Of a DNA stretch of 64,000 nt, positions 57,758 through 64,000 are shown in pieces. Position 1 is the first letter of the stretch; each line of letters begins with the position of its first letter. The translations under genes and the position numbers were made by a program. The stretch is from Geobacter sp. FeAm09 (GTDB lineage Bacteria > Desulfobacterota > Desulfuromonadia > Geobacterales > Pseudopelobacteraceae). The notes under the pieces are model-generated. The model did no database searches and was not told the origin of the DNA. It worked only from the letters and a program-made list of their open reading frames with translations. Location: assembly GCF_008330225.1 (NCBI RefSeq), contig NZ_CP042466.1:620001-684000 (forward strand). Reading direction: 5' to 3'.

Positions 57758-58877
57758 AACAACCGGGAACATCTTCGTGGTTGACGACGACCGTTTCGTG
57801 CTGGAGAGCGTTTCAACACTGCTCGACGAATATGGTTTTACGGTCCAGGCCTTTGCCAATGGCCACGAGGCGGTCAAGCAGTTCGTGACCAGGCCGGTGG
57901 ACCTGGTCCTGACCGATATCAACATGCCCCATATGGACGGCATCGAACTTCTGGAGAAGATCCGCTTTCTGGACCGGGAGACGCCGGTGGTGCTCATGAC
58001 CGCTTACGCGGACCTGGATACGGCCGTCAAGGCCATCCAGAAAGGGGCTTTCGACTTCATCATCAAGCCGTACAGCCCCCCGTATCTGATCCACACGGTG
58101 GAGAAGGGGGTCCACTACAAGCATCTGACCCAGATCGAAAAGAACTACAAGCGGGAGTTGGAGATCACGGTGGAGAAGCGGACCTCGGAACTGGCCGAGG
58201 CGTTGCGCAGGTTGACCAAGATGAGCCGCGAGATCATCGAGCGGCTCACCGCGGCGGCCGAATTGCGGGACGAGGATACGGGGCTGCACATCCTGCGCAT
58301 CGGCCTGTATGCCAAAAAACTGGCGACCGCCCTGGACATGCCGGATAGTTTTGTCGAGCAAATCCATATCGCCAGCGCCATGCACGACGTTGGCAAGATC
58401 GGCATCCCCGATTCGATCCTGCTCAAACCGGGAACGCTCACGCCCGCCGAATTCGAGACCATCAAGCAGCATACGGTCATCGGCGAGAGGATTCTGAAAG
58501 GTTCGGCCCACAGCATGCTTCAGATGGGGGCGACCATCGCGGCCAGCCACCACGAGCGCTGGGACGGCGGCGGCTATCCCTACGGCCTGCGGGGCGAGGC
58601 CATCCCCATTGCCGGGCGGATCACCATGATGGCCGACCAGTATGACGCCTTGCGGAGCGAGCGGGTCTACAAGGGGGCCTTCGATCACGCCACGGCGTGC
58701 GACATCATCCTGAACGGCGACGGCAGGACCATGCCGGAGCATTTCGATCCCCGCATCCTGGCCACGTTCGACAGGATCAAGGATGAGTTCGCGGAGGTCT
58801 TCGAGGCGAGCCAATCCCAGGAAGCGGCATCCTGCGGAGAGGGGACGTGCCGGCCGGCCCTCACCCTCGACGTCTGA
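57747..58877 (+). CDS. Response regulator with HD-GYP domain (cyclic-di-GMP phosphodiesterase type)
   Basis: A 376-residue protein. A receiver domain (about 5-120) has phospho-Asp D57 in LVLTDINMPHMDG. A short coiled linker follows, then an HD-GYP domain (about 165-350): the HD pair at H213-D214 in MHDVGKIGIPD, HHERWDGGGYPYGLRGE (GYP region) and MADQYDALRSERVYKG. HD-GYP enzymes hydrolyse cyclic di-GMP (established for the family). Its start overlaps the kinase gene by 11 bases, so the two are surely translated together. It converges on nuoBCD with 28 bases between stops and no terminator visible. Confidence 0.93.
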   Translation: MGSETTGNIFVVDDDRFVLESVSTLLDEYGFTVQAFANGHEAVKQFVTRPVDLVLTDINMPHMDGIELLEKIRFLDRETPVVLMTAYADLDTAVKAIQKGAFDFIIKPYSPPYLIHTVEKGVHYKHLTQIEKNYKRELEITVEKRTSELAEALRRLTKMSREIIERLTAAAELRDEDTGLHILRIGLYAKKLATALDMPDSFVEQIHIASAMHDVGKIGIPDSILLKPGTLTPAEFETIKQHTVIGERILKGSAHSMLQMGATIAASHHERWDGGGYPYGLRGEAIPIAGRITMMADQYDALRSERVYKGAFDHATACDIILNGDGRTMPEHFDPRILATFDRIKDEFAEVFEASQSQEAASCGEGTCRPALTLDV

Positions 58878-58905
58878 GCGGCAGCCGGACGACCTTCAGG
58901 GGGCG

Positions 58906-61296
58906 TCAGCGGTCGAGATCGGCCAGGACGAAATCCACCGAGCCCAGGATCGCCAGGAAGTCGGCCACCAGCCAGCCGCGGCTCATGAGCGGCAACGCCT
59001 GGATGTGCGGGAAGCTGGGGGTGCGGATGCGCATCCGGTAGGGGATGTTCAGGCCGTCCGAGACGGCGAAATAGCCGTTTTCCCCCTTGGGTGCCTCGAT
59101 GGCGGCGTAGGCCTCTCCCTTGGGCGGCGTCATGCCCCGGGTGCTGTTGACGAAGTGGTGGATCAGAGATTCGATGTCCTTCAGGGCATCCTGCTTTTGG
59201 GGCAGCACATAGCGGTAATCGTCCACGATCCAGCGGCCGTCGGGCATCCCGTCCATGGCCTGTTCCACCAGGCCGAGCGACTGGCGGATCTCCTCCATGC
59301 GCACCAGGTAGCGCGCCCAGCAGTCCCCTCCCTCGGCCACGGCCACATCGAACGCGAACCGTTCGTACCCACCGTAGGGTATTTTCTTCCGCAGATCCCA
59401 CTCCACACCGCAGGCGCGCAGGTTGGGGCCGGAGAGCCCCCATTCCCGGGCCTCTTCTGCCGAGATGACGCCGACCCCCTCAAGGCGTGCCCGGAAGATC
59501 GGGTTGCCGTCGATGAGCTGCTCGTACTCCCGGAGCCGGGGGGGCAGCCAGCTCAGAAACCGCTTCACCGGAGCTTCCCATCCCTCGGGCAGGTCCTCGG
59601 CCACGCCGCCGATGCGGAACCAGGCCGGGTGCATCCGGCCCCCGGTGATCATCTCCACGATGTCGAAGATCATCTCCCGGTCGGTAAAGGTATAGAAGAC
59701 CGGCGTCATGGCGCCCACATCGGCGGCAAAGGTGCCCAGCCAGACCAGGTGGCTGGCGATGCGGAACAGTTCGGCGAGCATGACGCGAATATGCTGGGCC
59801 CGCTCGGGCACCTGGATACCGCACAGCCGTTCGACCGCGGTGGCGTAGGCCAGGTTGTTCTGCACCCCGGCCAGGTAGTCGATGCGGTCGGTGTAGGGGA
59901 TGAACTGGTTCCAGTGCTGGCGTTCGGCGATCTTCTCGGCTCCCCGGTGGTGATAGCCGATGTCGAAGTCGATGTCGCGGATCTCCTCCCCGTCCAGTTT
60001 GAGGATGCAGCGGATGATGCCGTGGGTGCCGGGGTGCTGTGGCCCCAGGTTGAGCACCATCTCCCCCTCATTGATCCGCTCGAAGAAGTCCGAAGCGGGC
60101 AACGGAGCGTGGCGGCGGGCGTCGTCCACGGTGTAGGGGGCCATTTCCGTGGCGCGGAAGGGGTGCCCCTTGCGCAGGGGGTGCCCCTGCCAGTCGTGGG
60201 GCATCAGGATCCGCCGCAGGTTGGGGTGACCGGCAAAGCGGATGCCGAACATATCGAACACCTCCCGCTCGTACCAGTCGGCCGCCGGGAAGACCGGGGT
60301 CACACTGGGCGCTTCCGGGGATTCCCCCGCCAGTTCGCATTTGACGCGCACATAGCCGGGCTGGTCGAAGGAGAGCAGGTGGTAGTTGAGGGTGAAGTCC
60401 CGGTGGTGCGACCGCTCCCGCCGCAGCGAGTCGTCTACGGCGGCGATGTCCTCCAGGCGCTTGAAGGCGGCGCCGGGGCGTCCTTTCAGATGGCGCAGCA
60501 GGTCGGGCACCAGTTCGGCCGGCGCCCGCAGGGTGAGCATGTCGGTGGCGGTCCCGTCGATGGCGACCCGGTCGCCGAACAGCGTACTGATCTCTCCGGG
60601 AAGCCCGAAATCCGGGTAGGGGTGGCGGGGTGCGGGAGGGCGCCACTGCTCGTCCGAGCGGGGCTGGAACATGGCTGGGTGCCCCACGGCGGCACCCCGG
60701 GCAGGGATGGCTGTCATGCCCGGTCCGCGGGGGTCGCGGGATTTGGTCTCCCCGTCCTTGAGGACCGGGACGGTGGTCCCCTGGCAGCCGCCGGCCAGGT
60801 GCAGGACCGGCCGTGCCGGGCGCTCCCCGGTTCTGATCTTTTCCTGTAGCAGCATCAAACCCTGGAGGAATGCCTCGGGGCGGGGGGGGCAGCCGGGCAC
60901 GTACACGTCCACCGGCAGGATCTGGTTGACCCCCTGCACTACGCTGTACACGTCGTACATGCCTCCCGAGTTGGAACAGCTCCCCATGGAGATGACCCAG
61001 CGCGGCTCGGCCATCTGCTCGTACAGGTGCAGGATCGAGGGGGCCATCTTCTTGAAGACCGTCCCGGCGATCACCATCACGTCCGCCTCACGAGGGGTGC
61101 CGCGCAGCACTTCGGCCCCGAAGCGGGAGATGTCGTGGCGCGACGTGAAGGAGGTCATCATCTCCACGAAGCAGCAGGAGAGGCCGAAGAACATGGGCCA
61201 GAGGGAGTTGGCCCGCCCCCAGTTGATCAGGTCGTCGAGGCGGGTCAGGATGATGTTGTCCGGGGGCGGGATGATGTTGTCCGGTTTATCGTACAA
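58906..61296 (-). CDS. nuoBCD: NADH-quinone oxidoreductase subunit B/C/D fusion (NuoBCD)
   Basis: A fusion of about 796 residues of three complex I subunits forming the quinone-reducing arm. The NuoB part (about 1-160) has the N2 cluster cysteines in [24 protein letters not shown] and [12 protein letters not shown] Pro-rich linker leads to NuoC (about 220-380, [20 protein letters not shown]). NuoD follows (about 405-796, [20 protein letters not shown]), ending at [10 protein letters not shown]. Fused NuoBCD is known in Geobacter relatives. The start is uncertain: TTG 61296 has AGAGG six bases before it; GTG 61305 and TTG 61335 are alternatives, the last lying in a repeat element. nuoE-N do not follow. 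Confidence 0.92.
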   Translation of the reverse strand: MYDKPDNIIPPPDNIILTRLDDLINWGRANSLWPMFFGLSCCFVEMMTSFTSRHDISRFGAEVLRGTPREADVMVIAGTVFKKMAPSILHLYEQMAEPRWVISMGSCSNSGGMYDVYSVVQGVNQILPVDVYVPGCPPRPEAFLQGLMLLQEKIRTGERPARPVLHLAGGCQGTTVPVLKDGETKSRDPRGPGMTAIPARGAAVGHPAMFQPRSDEQWRPPAPRHPYPDFGLPGEISTLFGDRVAIDGTATDMLTLRAPAELVPDLLRHLKGRPGAAFKRLEDIAAVDDSLRRERSHHRDFTLNYHLLSFDQPGYVRVKCELAGESPEAPSVTPVFPAADWYEREVFDMFGIRFAGHPNLRRILMPHDWQGHPLRKGHPFRATEMAPYTVDDARRHAPLPASDFFERINEGEMVLNLGPQHPGTHGIIRCILKLDGEEIRDIDFDIGYHHRGAEKIAERQHWNQFIPYTDRIDYLAGVQNNLAYATAVERLCGIQVPERAQHIRVMLAELFRIASHLVWLGTFAADVGAMTPVFYTFTDREMIFDIVEMITGGRMHPAWFRIGGVAEDLPEGWEAPVKRFLSWLPPRLREYEQLIDGNPIFRARLEGVGVISAEEAREWGLSGPNLRACGVEWDLRKKIPYGGYERFAFDVAVAEGGDCWARYLVRMEEIRQSLGLVEQAMDGMPDGRWIVDDYRYVLPQKQDALKDIESLIHHFVNSTRGMTPPKGEAYAAIEAPKGENGYFAVSDGLNIPYRMRIRTPSFPHIQALPLMSRGWLVADFLAILGSVDFVLADLDR

Positions 61297-61317
61297 GGTT
61301 GGCACCTCTGAAGTGCA

Positions 61318-61468
61318 AAGTTTTTGCCAGATCAAGGCTGTCGAGGAAGAGCGCGGAGGCCTTCACCCAGCCTCTAGCCACCCTTTTCCCCCGCGGAGAG
61401 GTCGGATGAAGGGCGCTACGCCGGACAGGCTATTCCGAAGATTTACGCAGGCATTGCGAAAAATCTGC
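61318..61468. repeat. Intergenic inverted-repeat element (GGCGTAGC type), copy C
   Basis: Between nuoA and nuoBCD. It starts GTTTTTGCCAGATCAAGGC and ends GCATTGCGAAAAATCTG, matching copy B at both ends, with GGCGCTACGCCGG in the middle and about 50 extra bases (61361-61410) not in copy B. Its right part supplies the last codons of nuoA. Confidence 0.65.
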
Positions 61469-61843
61469 CTTTCTCCCCCGCGAAGGGCCCCACTCCAGGC
61501 CGCCCTTGAGCCATAGCCAGAGCAACCCGGCGGCTAAGATGACGATGAAGACCGTGATCTGGGTGAGGCCTGCCATGCCGAGCAGGTCCCAGGCCGAGGC
61601 CCAGGTGAAGATAAAGGCCGCCTCCACGTCGAAGACGATGAAGAAGATGGCCACCAGGTAGAAGGGGACCGGCCATGCCAGGCGCGCGCCGCCGGTGGGC
61701 AGAACCCCCGATTCATAGGGGGCCTCCTTGCCGGGCTGGGTGCGCCTGGCCCCGAGCCACCAGGCAGCCAGCAGCAAAACTCCGATCAGGGCAACAGTCA
61801 CCAGGGCGTACAGGGCGAGTTGATAGAGTGGGTCGGATACCAT
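61430..61843 (-). CDS. nuoA: NADH-quinone oxidoreductase subunit A (NuoA)
   Basis: A 137-residue, three-helix membrane subunit of complex I: LYQLALYALVTVALIGVLLL, then KEAPYESGVLPTGGARL (conserved loop), WPVPFYLVAIFFIVFDVEAA and LGMAGLTQITVFIVILAAGL. The last dozen residues (GRKADFSQCLRKSSE) are encoded by repeat element C and are not typical of NuoA. nuoBCD follows after about 130 bases. No upstream nuo genes. Confidence 0.93.
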   Translation of the reverse strand: MVSDPLYQLALYALVTVALIGVLLLAAWWLGARRTQPGKEAPYESGVLPTGGARLAWPVPFYLVAIFFIVFDVEAAFIFTWASAWDLLGMAGLTQITVFIVILAAGLLWLWLKGGLEWGPSRGRKADFSQCLRKSSE

Positions 61844-61919
61844 AGTGGGGAAACTATAGCAGATATTCGTACCGCTTCAAACGTGAAACGCGGGCTGCCG
61901 GGAAGAGAGGCTGACATCC

Positions 61920-62056
61920 GCCACGGAGGCACAGCGACACCGAGGGCCACAGAGAAAAATAAAAAACGATTTTTGTACTACCATCATCAGGAGTCATCAT
62001 TATTTTGCCCGCCTTACTCCTGACTTACTCTATGTCTTCGAGGCTCTGCGGCAGAC
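61920..62056. repeat. Intergenic inverted-repeat element (CCACAGAG type), copy 2
   Basis: Left arm begins GCCACGGAGGCACAGCGACA at 61920; right arm ends with GAGGCTCTGCGGCAGAC near 62056. Both resemble the arms of copy 1 at 11392-11523 but the two arms pair less well with each other. It fills most of the gap between nuoA and the haem sensor gene. Confidence 0.6.
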
Positions 62057-62072
62057 ACTTTTCCCGGAGTCA

Positions 62073-63284
62073 TTACTTAAGCGGCCGCAGTATGGCGCTA
62101 AAGATCGGATTCTGGTCCGCCTGGGAAACGGAAATGACCATGTCGACCTCAAAGGGGTTGCCGCACACGTCCCGTACCGTTTGCCGCGTTGTGGTCCCGA
62201 TCAGGTCGCTGCTGCCGGAGCTGAAATACCCTTCCACCGCGGCCCGCAGTTCATCGCCGTTTTCCATGAATTCGAAAATGCACTGGCCGAGCAGTTCCTG
62301 TTTGGTCAGGCCGAAGAGCTTTTCCGCCTTCTGGTTGGAGATGACGATCTTGCCGTCCCCGACGAAGGTGACGATGGGGGACTGGGCGATCTCGATGAAG
62401 TTGCGGTAGCGATCCTCCGATTCCTTCCGTTGCAGGGTCTTGCGGTCCAGTTCCGCCATCAGTTCGTTGAAGGATCCGATCAGTTCGCCCACCTCGTCGT
62501 TGCCCCGCTCCGTGAGTCGCTCGGAGAAATTGCCGGTGCGAGCCACTTCGGCGATGCTCCCGGCAACGCTCTTGACCGGTGTCAGGATCGTCCTGCGGAT
62601 AAGCCACCCGCTGATGAGGATGAAAGCCAGGAGGACCGCGCCGTCGTAGAGCAGGTCGAAAGCGAGGTTGGTGCCGACCTCCCGGTACAGCCCCTCCATG
62701 GGGACCGACACCGACACCGCACCGATCACCTCGCCCACCTTGTAGCCGTAAGAGTAATGCGCCCGCGGGAAGCGTTCCCGGACAAAACGGGGCGCGGTGT
62801 CATAGCTGCCATGGCAGGTCAGGCACGATTGGTCGGCTTTCATGGGCAGCAGGTAGCGCAGGGCCTTCTTCCCGCGTTCCCCGGTCACCTGCCAGACCTC
62901 CCGGACCTGCCCGTCCCGAAAGGCGGCCAAGTGGGCGGCCTCAAAACTGTCGGGGCGGTTGCCCGGATTGCGGTAGCGCAACGAAACCTGACGCACATAG
63001 TAGCGCGATCCGCTGGTGAGGCGCTTGGCGATCTGGGTGGCGGCCACCTGGGGAATGAGGTTGTAGTTGTGTTCCGGTTCGTTGGTGACGCTTTGGGAAA
63101 GGTAGTCCCGGGTCTCGATGATCTGGTGTGCGATGGCGCGGGCATTGTCCACGGCCGTGGTGAGAATGAGCGCCTGCTCCCGGCGATAGTTGCTGTAGGC
63201 CAGGGAGAGGAAAAGCGCCGCGAGGAGGAGGGCGGCGATGATGTTGAATTTGGTGTTGACGCTACGGTCAGAAAGCATTTTCAT
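62073..63284 (-). CDS. Haem-binding periplasmic sensor protein (DUF3365-HAMP-PAS), no output domain
   Basis: A 403-residue membrane sensor. The N-terminal helix (about 13-33) is followed by a periplasmic Tll0287/DUF3365-type domain (about 40-210). This carries a haem-c motif CLTCH at C154/C157/H158 in KADQSCLTCHGSYD. A second helix (about 212-235), HAMP (about 235-290) and one PAS domain (about 295-400) follow. The protein stops after the PAS domain, with no kinase, GGDEF or chemoreceptor module. Covalent haem sensors are typical of Geobacter and could report redox state, oxygen or NO. It must act through an unidentified partner. Confidence 0.88.
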   Translation of the reverse strand: MKMLSDRSVNTKFNIIAALLLAALFLSLAYSNYRREQALILTTAVDNARAIAHQIIETRDYLSQSVTNEPEHNYNLIPQVAATQIAKRLTSGSRYYVRQVSLRYRNPGNRPDSFEAAHLAAFRDGQVREVWQVTGERGKKALRYLLPMKADQSCLTCHGSYDTAPRFVRERFPRAHYSYGYKVGEVIGAVSVSVPMEGLYREVGTNLAFDLLYDGAVLLAFILISGWLIRRTILTPVKSVAGSIAEVARTGNFSERLTERGNDEVGELIGSFNELMAELDRKTLQRKESEDRYRNFIEIAQSPIVTFVGDGKIVISNQKAEKLFGLTKQELLGQCIFEFMENGDELRAAVEGYFSSGSSDLIGTTTRQTVRDVCGNPFEVDMVISVSQADQNPIFSAILRPLK

Positions 63285-63478
63285 GGCGGTTCCCCGGCCC
63301 TGCCGTTCCTGCTGCCCGGCGCTTCAAGTATCGCTTGCCGGGGTGCCTGAATCCGTGACGCCTCCCCGGCTCTCCTCACCGGCGTGCCTCCCGGTTTGCC
63401 GCGCAGGCCTCGCTGATTCAGACAGATTATAACCACTCTTCGAGGCTTGGCAAGGGCAATGTGGTCTCGTTATTATGC

Positions 63479-63508
63479 TTGAATTCTCGTGGTAATATGG
63501 GCTATCTT
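63479..63508 (+). promoter_or_regulatory. Possible promoter of the penicillin-binding protein gene
   Basis: TTGAAT (63479-63484), 18-base spacer, TATCTT (63503-63508), about 75 bases before the ATG. The rest of the 300-base gap 63285-63584 holds nothing else I could recognise. Confidence 0.35.
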
Positions 63509-63584
63509 TAAGAGATTGCACCAGAATTTTACACTGATGCATGCATCAATGAATCATCGCGGCGCACAGCCGGGGAGTAGGCAT

Positions 63585-64000
63585 ATGGACAGGAAGGCAC
63601 CCACATCCGCATCCGCCAAAGGCAGGGGGATTTTACCGGCCCTGGCGTTGTTTGCCGTTACGCTGGGCATTGTAGGACTGCTCGGAGCAACGGGGTATGT
63701 TTTTTATCTCATGGCGCGTCTGCCGCGGGTGGACCGTCTGGCGGACTATAAGCCGCCCATTGTTTCCCAGGTCTTTGGCGACGACGGCAGCCTGGTGGGG
63801 GAATTCTATCTGGAGCGGCGCATCGTGGTGCCGGTGGAGAAGATGCCGCGCAAGCTGATCCAGGCCTTCGTGGCGGCCGAAGACTCCAGTTTCTACCAGC
63901 ACAAGGGGATTGATTACCTGGGGATTGTACGGGCTGCCTTCAAAAACCTGCTCTCCATGCGCAAGAAGGAAGGGGCCTCGACCATCACCCAGCAGGTGAC
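63585..64000 (+). CDS. Class A penicillin-binding protein (PBP1A type), 3' end outside window
   Basis: The first 138 residues of a bifunctional peptidoglycan synthase. A cytoplasmic tail is followed by a membrane helix (about 16-45, LPALALFAVTLGIVGLLGAT). The glycosyltransferase-51 domain then begins: the catalytic Glu motif VAAEDSSFYQHKGID and GASTITQQVT at the window edge. GGGGAG precedes the ATG. The transpeptidase half lies beyond the window, so activity there cannot be judged. Confidence 0.92.
   Translation, partial: MDRKAPTSASAKGRGILPALALFAVTLGIVGLLGATGYVFYLMARLPRVDRLADYKPPIVSQVFGDDGSLVGEFYLERRIVVPVEKMPRKLIQAFVAAEDSSFYQHKGIDYLGIVRAAFKNLLSMRKKEGASTITQQV

Overview
The window looks like a piece of a Geobacterales (Desulfuromonadota, Geobacter/Pelobacter-like) chromosome. 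I infer this from the high G+C, the Gram-negative outer-membrane gene set, the ferritin-like and c-type haem proteins, a fused NuoBCD subunit, and the order BamA-Skp-LpxD-FabZ-LpxA. No rRNA, tRNA, CRISPR array, IS element or phage gene was seen. Species-level assignment is not possible from reading alone.

Layout. (1) 1-10.3 kb: end of a cyclophilin, a ferritin-like protein, RNase E/G, lysS, lolC/E-lolD, bamA and skp. (2) 10.3-20.7 kb: a compact lipid A operon, lpxD-fabZ-lpxA-gnnA-gnnB-lpxB-msbA-acyltransferase-PAP2 phosphatase-waaA. The oxidoreductase/aminotransferase pair between lpxA and lpxB predicts a 3-amino (GlcN3N) lipid A with extra amide-linked acyl chains. (3) 20.7-38.0 kb: a six-bladed-propeller lipoprotein, lpxK, a Trm112-like protein, then an LPS core/outer-core cluster. 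That cluster has four GT9 (heptosyltransferase-type) genes, GT2, GT4 and GT10 (fucosyltransferase-type) enzymes, wecB and a DUF4254 gene, and is followed by tcdA. One glycosyltransferase there is split by a frameshift in a run of eight G. (4) 38.0-42.3 kb: ferritin-like protein, small cytochrome c, H+-pyrophosphatase (hppA, minus strand) and a CpoB/YbgF-like lipoprotein. (5) 42.3-53.6 kb, mostly minus strand: a broken-up histidine cluster (hisB, hisC // hisD, hisG) with murA. About 6 kb lies between hisC and hisD, carrying a LysR/MFS divergent pair, small genes and a chemoreceptor. murA is frameshifted in a G6 run. (6) 53.8-64 kb: a large hybrid histidine kinase with an HD-GYP regulator, an isolated nuoA-nuoBCD pair, a haem-binding periplasmic sensor with no output domain, and the start of a class A penicillin-binding protein.

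The main theme is envelope biogenesis: lipid A synthesis and flipping, Kdo and core assembly, lipoprotein sorting (Lol), the Bam pathway with Skp, and peptidoglycan synthesis (MurA, PBP1A). Several intergenic gaps carry inverted-repeat elements of at least two families. The two broken genes both look as if one G is missing from a homopolymer. Because murA is normally essential, base-calling error has to be excluded before phase variation is claimed for the glycosyltransferase.
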